From: Deltaproteobacteria bacterium
GTDB lineage: Bacteria; Desulfobacterota; DSM-4660; Desulfatiglandales; HGW-15
NCBI GenBank assembly: GCA_019307745.1
Contig: JAFDJA010000034.1
Coordinates: 1-36,907, forward strand
Reading direction: 5' to 3'
Length of the DNA stretch: 36,907 nt
The notes below the pieces were generated by a model that saw only the letters and a list, made by a program, of their open reading frames with translations, had not been told where the DNA came from and did not search any database. The translations under genes and the position numbers were made by a program. Shown here in pieces: positions 18,310-26,459 of this stretch. Each line of letters begins with the position of its first letter. Position 1 is the stretch's first letter.

Positions 18310-20946
18310 TTACCCTTGTTTAACAATATCTTTCACTGCAGCAAGTGCACGTCCTAACTCTTCAGGCCTGTTCCCTCCTCCCTGCGCCATATCAGGCCTG
18401 CCTCCACCCTTACCGCCGACTATCCCGGAAAGCTGTCTGACAATATCTCCTGCCTTAAAGCGGTCAGTAAGATCCTTCGTCACAAGACAGATAAGCATAA
18501 CCTTATCGTCATTTTTTGCGCCAAATACAACAATCCCTGAATCAAGCTTATCCCTTATTTTATCTGTATATTCACGCAGATCCTTTGGAGAATCCACATC
18601 CAGTTCGCGGGTAAGGAGTTTTACACCATTTATCTCTTCAATATCAGAAAGAAGGCCGCCTGACTTAGTTGACTGGAGCTTTGCCTTAAGGGTATCAATA
18701 TCTCGGTCCTTCTGTTTATGCTCCTTTAATATATTCTCCACCCTTTCTATCAGCTTATCGGGAGATGTTTTAAGGAATGAGGAAACCTGCCTCAACTTAT
18801 CCTCCTGATTCTGACCATATTCAACAGCAATTCTACCGGTAACCGCTTCAATTCGACGCACATTTGCGCCAACAGCACTCTCATTCACTATCTTAAAAAG
18901 ACCGAGATCACCACTCATTCTTGTATGGGTACCGCCGCACAACTCAGAACTCACATTATCTCCTATACTAACTACACGGACCTTTTCACCATACCTCTCT
19001 TCAAAGATAGCCATGGCCCCTGTCTTAACGGCCTCATCAAGAGACATCTCTTCCGTGCTGACCTGAAAATTCTCCCTGATATGAGTGTTGACAAGCACCT
19101 CCACTTCCTTCAGACTCTCATATCCCACCTGGGTAAAATGAGAAAAGTCAAACCGCAACCTCTCTGGCGATACACGGGAACCTGCCTGCTTCACATGTTC
19201 TCCTAATACCTCTCTCAGGGCCGAATGAAGGAGATGAGTGGCAGTATGATTAAGTGCGGTTGCCTTTCTTGCATCCAAATCTACCTTGGCCTCCACAGCT
19301 TCTCCACAAGAAAGTATGCCGCTTTTCACTATACCCTTATGCACAATAACATCCTGAGCATACTTCACGGCCCCTGTCACGCGGAAGACAATCCCCTCTC
19401 CCAGGAGCAAACCGGTATCTCCCACCTGACCGCCAGCCTCCCCAAAGAACGGCGTCCGATCCAGAACAACCTCTGCCTCATCCCCCTCCCCTATTGAGTC
19501 TATCTCTTTCCCCTGTTTCAGAATATACATCACCTCTGCCATTGAACTCAGCTCTGAATAACCAAGAAACAGGCTGGTTCCTTTGCCTGTTATCTGCCGA
19601 TACAATGCAGGGATCTTCTCTTCACCGCTGCCCTTCCAGCTCTCCTGTGACTGATTTCTCTGCCCTGACATTGCCTTTTTATAACCATCAATATCGACCT
19701 TAAGGCTCTCTTCACGTGCCACATCTTCAACAATGTCCACAGAAAGGCCATAGGTGTCATAGAGCTTGAATGCCAGCTCTCCAGAGATCGAATCAATCCG
19801 CTTTTCTTTCAGTTCGCCTATCTCGTCCTTTAATATCCTCAGTCCATAAAAAAGTGTGTCAGCGAATCTCTTCTCCTCATTAGTAATCACTCCTTTAACA
19901 GAGGCCTTCGCGGTTACAAGCCCGCTGTAGTCCGGCCCCATTATCTCTATGACCTTATCAGTGATATGATGAAAAAACTGGTCTTTGAGCTCAAATATCT
20001 GGCCAAACCTTATTGCCCTTCTTATGATCCGCCGGAGTACATATCCCCGGCCCTCATTGGAAGGCATGACCCCATCACTGATCAAAAAGGCGGCCGCACG
20101 GGCATGATCAGAAATAACGCGAAACGAGAGGTCCTTTTTTCTGTCAACACCATAGGCAACACCGCCGATATCCTCCATCCTGCTTATAATTGCTCTGAAA
20201 AGATCTGTATCATAATTGGAATTCACACCCTGTATAACTGCCGCAATCCTCTCAAGACCCATGCCAGTGTCAATGCTTGGATTAGGCAGCGGAGTCAGCC
20301 TCCCTGAAGGGTCCCGGTCAAATTGTGTAAACACCAGATTCCAGACCTCAAGGTACCTGTCACATTCGCATTCCAATCCGCAATCGGGATTTTCGCATGC
20401 CATTTCCTCGCCCTGATCAATGTGTATTTCAGAGCATGGTCCGCATGGTCCTGTATCTCCCATGGCCCAAAAATTATCTTTCTCACCCAGTCGGACAATC
20501 CTTTCACAGGGAACACCTGTCTCTTTTTCCCAGATATCAAATGCCTCATCGTCATCATTGTACACAGAGATCCAAAGTCTGTCCTTAGGAAGATTAAAAC
20601 CCTCGATAAGCAGCTCCCATGCCCAGGCAATGGTCTCCCTCTTAAAATAGTCCCCGAAGGAGAAGTTGCCAAGCATTTCAAAAAAGGTGTGATGCCTAGA
20701 TGTATAGCCCACATTCTCCAGATCATTGTGCTTTCCCCCTGCCCGAACACATTTCTGAGATGTGGCAGCCCTTGTATATGACCTCTTCTCTTCACCCTGA
20801 AACAGGGCCTTGAACTGAACCATGCCCGCGTTTGTAAAAAGCAGGGTGGGATCATCCCTGGGAACAAGAGATGAGCTTGCTATGATCTCATGATTCCGGT
20901 CTTTAAAGTAGTCAAGATATCTTTGTCGTATTTCTCTGAAATCCAT
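18310..20946 (-). CDS. alaS: Alanyl-tRNA synthetase
   Basis: 878 aa. 'LFTNAGMVQFKALFQGEEKRSYTRAATSQKCVRAGGKHNDLENVGYTSRHHTFFEMLGNFSFGDYFK', 'NHTATHLLHSALREVLGEHVKQAGS', 'CGGTHTRMSGD', 'GGKGGGRPDMAQGGG'. Confidence 0.98.
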   Translation of the reverse strand: MDFREIRQRYLDYFKDRNHEIIASSSLVPRDDPTLLFTNAGMVQFKALFQGEEKRSYTRAATSQKCVRAGGKHNDLENVGYTSRHHTFFEMLGNFSFGDYFKRETIAWAWELLIEGFNLPKDRLWISVYNDDDEAFDIWEKETGVPCERIVRLGEKDNFWAMGDTGPCGPCSEIHIDQGEEMACENPDCGLECECDRYLEVWNLVFTQFDRDPSGRLTPLPNPSIDTGMGLERIAAVIQGVNSNYDTDLFRAIISRMEDIGGVAYGVDRKKDLSFRVISDHARAAAFLISDGVMPSNEGRGYVLRRIIRRAIRFGQIFELKDQFFHHITDKVIEIMGPDYSGLVTAKASVKGVITNEEKRFADTLFYGLRILKDEIGELKEKRIDSISGELAFKLYDTYGLSVDIVEDVAREESLKVDIDGYKKAMSGQRNQSQESWKGSGEEKIPALYRQITGKGTSLFLGYSELSSMAEVMYILKQGKEIDSIGEGDEAEVVLDRTPFFGEAGGQVGDTGLLLGEGIVFRVTGAVKYAQDVIVHKGIVKSGILSCGEAVEAKVDLDARKATALNHTATHLLHSALREVLGEHVKQAGSRVSPERLRFDFSHFTQVGYESLKEVEVLVNTHIRENFQVSTEEMSLDEAVKTGAMAIFEERYGEKVRVVSIGDNVSSELCGGTHTRMSGDLGLFKIVNESAVGANVRRIEAVTGRIAVEYGQNQEDKLRQVSSFLKTSPDKLIERVENILKEHKQKDRDIDTLKAKLQSTKSGGLLSDIEEINGVKLLTRELDVDSPKDLREYTDKIRDKLDSGIVVFGAKNDDKVMLICLVTKDLTDRFKAGDIVRQLSGIVGGKGGGRPDMAQGGGNRPEELGRALAAVKDIVKQG

Positions 20947-21079
20947 GCTGCTCCCTTAAACTATCATTTTTAAATCACACCAGATATGAATTACCTGAAT
21001 ATGTCTGAATTTACAACTAAGGATTGTGGCAGAACAGGGGCAATAAAAAATTCACACCTGACGCTTAAACCCTGTAACA

Positions 21080-22139
21080 CTAATCCTCAACACCATCTTC
21101 CGCCTGCTTCCCGCCAACATTATCCAACCCTATCTTCTCACGAACAAGATTGGCAATGCTGGTCAGGATATCTTTATTCTCAGCAAGAAACTTTTTTACA
21201 TTCTCCCTGCCCTGCCCTATCCTTTCACCATTAAACGAATACCATGCCCCGCTCTTTTCAACGATATCAAGCTCCACACCAAGATCAAGGATATCTCCTT
21301 CTTTTGATATACCATGTCCATATATGATATCAAACTCGGCATTCTTGAAGGGAGGAGCAACCTTGTTCTTTACCACCTTAACTCTGGTCCTGTTTCCAAC
21401 AGCATCAACCCCATCCTTGATAGCTCCAATACGCCGTATATCCAGCCTCTGGGTGGCATAAAACTTTAATGCGTTCCCTCCGGTAGTTGTTTCTGGATTT
21501 CCAAACATGACACCAATCTTCATCCTGATCTGATTGATAAAGATCACACATGTCTTTGATTTGCTGATCGTTGCAGTAAGCTTCCTGAGCGCCTGGGACA
21601 TGAGGCGCGCCTGAAGGCCCATATGGGAATCCCGCCTGAAGGCCCATATGGGAATCCCCCATGTCACCTTCTATTTCAGCCTTTGGGACCAGGGCAGCGA
21701 CCGAATCAATAATCAACAGATCAATTGCGCCGCTCCTTACCAGAATTTCAGTAATATCAAGCGCCTGTTCTCCTGTATCAGGCTGGGATACGAGGAGGCT
21801 GTCCACGTCAATACCCAGATTTCTTGCATATGCGACATCAAGGGCATGTTCCGCGTCAACAAAACCCACAACCCCGCCCGCTGCCTGTGCCTCCGCTGCT
21901 ATATGGAGGGCAAGCGTGGTCTTTCCTGAGGATTCAGGCCCATATATCTCCACTACCCTCCCCCTGGGCACACCTCCAACACCAAGGGCCAGATCAAGGG
22001 AAAGCGCCCCTGTTGAAATGGCAGGCACGTCAATAGCCTTTGAGTCACCCAGTTTCATAATAGAGCCTCTGCCAAACTGCTTTTCTATCTGTGAAATAGC
22101 CTGATCTACCACCTTATCCCTGTTTGCCTGATCTGCCAT
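21080..22139 (-). pseudogene. recA: RecA recombinase, frame-disrupted by a 25-bp tandem duplication
   Basis: N-terminal part in the 21405..22139 ORF ([32 protein letters not shown]...[13 protein letters not shown]...[19 protein letters not shown]). C-terminal part in the 21080..21667 ORF ([66 protein letters not shown]). Removing one 25-nt copy restores [21 protein letters not shown]. Confidence 0.95.
21608..21658. repeat. Perfect 25-bp tandem duplication (period 25, two copies) in recA
   Basis: gcctgaaggcccatatgggaatccc at 21609-21633 and 21634-21658, head to tail and identical. Confidence 0.97.
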
Positions 22140-22305
22140 ATCTTTCCTCCATGTTATTTTTTTATACTGACCTTATATATTCCCCCTCCTTTACAGAAGG
22201 AGCATGTGAGTCACACACTGTTTCAATATTTCAGCAATAAAATCTTGAAAAACGGGTATCACTGCCGAGAAATTAAAAAACGGCTCCTCCTCTACTGCCA
22301 TATTT

Positions 22306-22881
22306 CTACTTGCTTCCTGTCAGATGCCATGAATCGAGCCGGGTATATCTGGCCCCCGCAGGATTCAAGTCACTCCTGAAAAATACAAGTTCATCAAACA
22401 TTTTGACAGGGCTCTTAAAATCCCTGTGTTTGTCAAGTAGCTCAATCAATGAAGAATCTGGTTTAAATGATTTCTTAAACCTTCCAAGAGTGAGGTGCGG
22501 GTTGAATTTTCGTTTCTCCTGTTTAATACCAAAGGGCTGCAGCTTCTGTTGGAGCATATCCCTGAAGGAGGCAATTCGCCCTATATCGCCATTGATTCCC
22601 AGCCACAATACGCGGGGCCTTCGCGTATCAGGAAACACCCCCATCCCCTGTAATTCAATATAAAAGGGCCTATATCCGGAACAAATGTTTTCGATTGATG
22701 TCCTTATATCAGAAAAGTCATCTTCCCTGATATTGCCCATAAAAAGAACTGTGAGGTGAATGTTGTCCACATCGATCCATCTCACATCCATCCGTGTCCT
22801 TTTTGCCACGTCAGATACCCGTGCCACAGTATCTTTTATCTCCCCTGGCAGTTCAAATGCAAGAAACGAACGGATCTCCAT
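22306..22881 (-). CDS. thpR: RNA 2',3'-cyclic phosphodiesterase (LigT/ThpR family)
   Basis: Two HxT motifs: 'NIHLTVLFMG' and 'NPHLTLGRFK'; start 'MEIRSFLAFELP'. Confidence 0.92.
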   Translation of the reverse strand: MEIRSFLAFELPGEIKDTVARVSDVAKRTRMDVRWIDVDNIHLTVLFMGNIREDDFSDIRTSIENICSGYRPFYIELQGMGVFPDTRRPRVLWLGINGDIGRIASFRDMLQQKLQPFGIKQEKRKFNPHLTLGRFKKSFKPDSSLIELLDKHRDFKSPVKMFDELVFFRSDLNPAGARYTRLDSWHLTGSK

Positions 22882-23398
22882 TCAGATACCTCCTGACCCA
22901 TTCGAGGGCAGTCTCTGCGGTGTACAATTTGATCTGCTGCCTGGATCCTTTAAACAGGTATCTTTCTGACCAGGACTCATCACCAGCATCCATACCAATA
23001 TAAACTGTGCCCACCGGTTTTTCTCTGCTGCCCCCATCAGGCCCGGCAATCCCTGATACGGCTACTCCTATCATGCTATTGAACAGTCTTCTCACACCCC
23101 GGGCCATCTGCAGGACCGTCTGCTCGCTCACAGCACCGAATTCCTCAAGAATTTCGGATGACACCTCAAGAAGATCCACCTTTGCCTGGTTGGTGTAGGC
23201 AGTCACTCCACCCAGAAAATAGCTTGAACTGCCGGGGACATTTGTCAACAAATGGCCGATAAGTCCGCCAGTACAGGATTCCGCAACAGAGATAGAGAGC
23301 TTTTTTTCAACAAGTAGAGCCCCAACAGCATCTTCTATACCCTGGCATTGAGTGCCGTACGGGACGTAATTGTCACTGCGAATTTCATCATGTTCCAT
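22853..23398 (-). CDS. pncC: Nicotinamide-nucleotide amidohydrolase (CinA C-terminal domain)
   Basis: 'LSISVAESCTGGLIGHLLTNVPGSSSYFLGGVTAYTNQAKVDLLEV', 'GVAVSGIAGPDGGSREKPVGTVYIGM'. Confidence 0.92.
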   Translation of the reverse strand: MEHDEIRSDNYVPYGTQCQGIEDAVGALLVEKKLSISVAESCTGGLIGHLLTNVPGSSSYFLGGVTAYTNQAKVDLLEVSSEILEEFGAVSEQTVLQMARGVRRLFNSMIGVAVSGIAGPDGGSREKPVGTVYIGMDAGDESWSERYLFKGSRQQIKLYTAETALEWVRRYLNGDPFVSCI

Positions 23399-23538
23399 AT
23401 CTTATTGCCATACTTTCCAGACATGTTTCTGCAAGACTAAAGGGATTGAAGAGAAAATCCCGGGCCGTGAAAATACAAATGCACCGAAACAATCGGAAAG
23501 GAGATTATCCTCATACCACTATCAACGGGTATTCGGCT

Positions 23539-24054
23539 TTAACCTTTGAAAAATATATAGATCACCCACAGGCTAATATTTGCAAAAATCCCTGCAACAA
23601 GATCATCCAGGACTATTCCAGCGCCTCCCTTGATATTTTTATCAACCCATCCTATGGGAAAGGGCTTTAGAATATCAAAAAACCGAAAAAGAACAAACCC
23701 GAGTAAATAGCTGACCCAGGACAGGGGCATAAAAAAGAGAGTCAGCATCATGCCTGCCACCTCATCTATGACAACTTCAGAAGGGTCCTCCTTATTGAGC
23801 AGTTCCCTGCTTATATCTGAGGCCCAGATTGAAATGGGAATAAGAATTATAAGAGATATCCCCACATATATATCTCCCAGGCTGTGAATGGCAGCAATCA
23901 CAGGGAGTGCCGCCAGGCTGCCCACTGTGCCGGAGGCCTTAGGGCTTAGCCCTGCACCAAACCAGGTGGAAAACAGAAGCCCGGTTCGCCCTATAAAACC
24001 TTCGGAAATAAAAGCCCTTATCACAGGCTGGCTGTTAGATTTTCCTGTTTTCAA
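23539..24054 (-). CDS. pgpA: Phosphatidylglycerophosphatase A
   Basis: 'FSTWFGAGLSPKASGTVGSLAALP', 'DPSEVVIDEVAGMMLTLFFMP', 'FVLFRFFDILKPFPIGWVDK'. Confidence 0.92.
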   Translation of the reverse strand: MKTGKSNSQPVIRAFISEGFIGRTGLLFSTWFGAGLSPKASGTVGSLAALPVIAAIHSLGDIYVGISLIILIPISIWASDISRELLNKEDPSEVVIDEVAGMMLTLFFMPLSWVSYLLGFVLFRFFDILKPFPIGWVDKNIKGGAGIVLDDLVAGIFANISLWVIYIFFKG

Positions 24055-24078
24055 ATCCGGGCCGCCATTCTAATATCC

Positions 24079-25242
24079 TCATTTAATATTCACATTGATC
24101 CAGCCATATATATCTTTCAAGGGGATGTCCTTCTCCTCCGCGATCCTTCGGCAGGCCTCATATTCAGGCATTAATGAGCTGGACCCGTCAGTCTTTATGA
24201 CCTTCTTTACCTGCATAATTCCCCACGGGCTTTCAATTTCTACCAGAGATCTTTCAAGGGTTCTCCTCTGGCAGTACCTGAAGCGCGCTCCAATCGTTGT
24301 AGTCTCGCTGAAAATAATTTCCATTAAGGCATCTAAATTGTCAGGATTTACAATGACCTGTATCTGAATCCCAGGTCTATTCTTTTTCATCTGTATCGGG
24401 CAGAAGACCACATCAAGGGCGCCTCCATCAAACAGTCGGTCCATAAGAAAACCGACCCATTCAGGATTAGTGTCATCCAGGTTGGCCTCAATAATGGCAA
24501 CGGTGTCCGTGTGCTTATCCTGTGCAGATTCCCCGATAATAACTCTCAACAAATTGGGTCTATCAGGAAGATCCCTCATACCTGCCCCATACCCAACAGC
24601 CTCTATGGTCATGGGAGGCAGTGTACCGAATGAATCAGCAATCGCACTCACAAGGGCAGCGCCCGTGGGAGTCACCATCTCAAACTCAAGGCCAGAATCA
24701 TACACAGGCACCCCCCTCAAGAGGGCGACTGTTGCAGGTGCTGGCACCGGTATAATTCCATGGCCTGAATTGATAAGGCCGGATCCCAGAGGGATGCGTG
24801 AAGCAGAGATTGACTTGATGCCAAGGGCTTCTATAGCAAATACCACCCCCACTATATCTATTATAGAATCAACAGCACCAACCTCATGAAAATGGATCTC
24901 ATCCGGAGATTTATTGTGAATTTTTCCCTCCTCGCGGGCAATAGCCTCAAACACATAAATACTCTGTTCTTTGACATCCCTGCTCAAGTCTCCTGACTGT
25001 ATGATCTCTTTAATATGAGTCAGCCCTCGGTGCTCATGCTCCTTGTGCTCCTGTATAACATTAAACCGGGTAGCAGAAAGCCCGTTCTTCATAGACCTGG
25101 TTGCCTCAATGGTATAACCGTCAAATGGAAGAGAACGGATAACCCTTTCCAGTTCTTCAAAAATTAGCCCTGCATCTATAAGTGCACCCAAAAACATATC
25201 GCCACTGACGCCTGAAAAACAATCCAAATATGCCCTCTTCAT
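24079..25242 (-). CDS. larC: LarC family nickel insertion protein (DUF111)
   Basis: 'AYLDCFSGVSGDMFLGALIDAGL', 'IHFHEVGAVDSIIDIVG', 'VTPTGAALVSAIADSFG', 'EANLDDTNPEWVGFLMDRLFDGGALDV'. Confidence 0.92.
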   Translation of the reverse strand: MKRAYLDCFSGVSGDMFLGALIDAGLIFEELERVIRSLPFDGYTIEATRSMKNGLSATRFNVIQEHKEHEHRGLTHIKEIIQSGDLSRDVKEQSIYVFEAIAREEGKIHNKSPDEIHFHEVGAVDSIIDIVGVVFAIEALGIKSISASRIPLGSGLINSGHGIIPVPAPATVALLRGVPVYDSGLEFEMVTPTGAALVSAIADSFGTLPPMTIEAVGYGAGMRDLPDRPNLLRVIIGESAQDKHTDTVAIIEANLDDTNPEWVGFLMDRLFDGGALDVVFCPIQMKKNRPGIQIQVIVNPDNLDALMEIIFSETTTIGARFRYCQRRTLERSLVEIESPWGIMQVKKVIKTDGSSSLMPEYEACRRIAEEKDIPLKDIYGWINVNIK

Positions 25243-25256
25243 AGTTTTTTACTCCC

Positions 25257-25859
25257 TTAACCATTAACCAGCCTGACCAGAGTATGATCAGGGTAGTAAT
25301 CAATAATATTCAGACATCCATAGTCCTGATGGATATGGATCATATTCTTCAAATCAAGACCCAGGGCATTGCAGAGGATCACCCTGTTCACCATTCCGTG
25401 GGCCACAAGTACTATATTATTGCCCTTATGTTCCATAAAAACTGTTTTCGCACAGTCCATAACCCTCTTGGCAAGGTCTTCCACGCTTTCTGTACTTCCA
25501 GGGGCCCTGAAGTGAACAGGGTTCCTTTTACGATCTTCCACTTCTTTGGGATATTTATCAAGTATATCCTCAAACGCCATACCCTCCCAGTCACCAAACC
25601 ATAGTTCACGAAATCCGGATACAACATTGACAATGGCATCATGATACTTGCCTATGATATGGGCACCCTTTCTAGATCTCTGAAGATCACTTGAATAGAT
25701 TGCATCAATATTCTTTTCAGCCAGGCGATCAGCAATAACTTGCATCTGTCTCACACCTTCATCGGTTATATCCACATCACTATGTCCGATGGCAGGGACA
25801 TTTTCATAACCCACTACCTGGCCGTGTCGGACCAGATAAAGTCTGTTGAGCTTTTCCAT
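25257..25859 (-). CDS. Histidine phosphatase family protein (phosphoglycerate mutase-like)
   Basis: 'LYLVRHGQVVGYENVPAIGHSDVDITDEGVRQ', 'IYSSDLQRSRKGAHIIG', 'VLVAHGMVNRVILCNALGL'. Confidence 0.92.
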   Translation of the reverse strand: MEKLNRLYLVRHGQVVGYENVPAIGHSDVDITDEGVRQMQVIADRLAEKNIDAIYSSDLQRSRKGAHIIGKYHDAIVNVVSGFRELWFGDWEGMAFEDILDKYPKEVEDRKRNPVHFRAPGSTESVEDLAKRVMDCAKTVFMEHKGNNIVLVAHGMVNRVILCNALGLDLKNMIHIHQDYGCLNIIDYYPDHTLVRLVNG

Positions 25860-25956
25860 GGGAGAGGATAATAGCCTGTAATATTTTACACGTCAATAAA
25901 TTATGGGCTTTATAAATATGTATCAATATTGTATAAAATCGCCAGGTAAATGGATA

Positions 25957-26226
25957 ATGGAAAATAAAGACTGTTTTGGAATACTGGACAGAGTCTTCCC
26001 TGTAACCGGAAATGGGTTAAGAGAGATTGTTAAGGATTGTTTCAAGTGCCCGGACCGTACTCTGTGTCTGAGTGATGCGCTTAAAACTGAGCAAGGCATT
26101 GAGCTGAGGTCTGATTTGATTGATAGGACCGTATCCAGTGGTCTGATCCAAAGACTTAAGAGATGGTCCCGGAAAAAGGAGCTCAGCCGTCTGGCTGAAC
26201 ATGCAAAAAACAGGAAGAAGAGATGA
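25957..26226 (+). CDS. Small Cys-rich protein of unknown function
   Basis: Likely start at ATG 25957 inside the ORF listed from 25903: MENKDCFGILDRVFPVTGNGLREIVKDCFKCPDRTLCLSDALKTEQG. Four Cys (C-X22-C-X2-C-X5-C). Stop overlaps the next start (ATGA). Confidence 0.65.
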   Translation: MENKDCFGILDRVFPVTGNGLREIVKDCFKCPDRTLCLSDALKTEQGIELRSDLIDRTVSSGLIQRLKRWSRKKELSRLAEHAKNRKKR

Positions 26227-26459
26227 TCATTAAGATAACCTGCCCAATCTGCGGCTTCACAGACCATATCGCGGAAGAGAGTATACAGGTAGAGACAGGA
26301 TGGGCAACATGTCCAAATTGTGGAAACAGCTCTGAACTTCTCATCCAGGACAAAGAACAGGATCAGGTGATAGAACAGGGAGGGCTAAAGTATTTCTTTA
26401 ATCCGAACATAAGGACAATCAAATTTTGCAGACCTCAATCGATTATGAAAGCGTTCTAA
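26223..26459 (+). CDS. Small zinc-ribbon-like protein
   Basis: 78 aa with paired CPxC motifs: 'ITCPICGFTDHIAEESIQVETGWATCPNCGNSSELL'. Overlaps both neighbouring ORFs. Confidence 0.65.
   Translation: MIIKITCPICGFTDHIAEESIQVETGWATCPNCGNSSELLIQDKEQDQVIEQGGLKYFFNPNIRTIKFCRPQSIMKAF

Noticed and set aside
20295-20867. 190-aa alternative-frame ORF inside alaS (and several + strand ORFs opposite alaS)
   Set aside because: alaS explains the region fully; these translations look like out-of-frame readings.
21608-21658. Programmed ribosomal frameshift or intein in recA as an explanation for the split
   Set aside because: No slippery heptamer is needed and there is no inserted domain. An exact 25-bp tandem copy accounts fully for the frame change.
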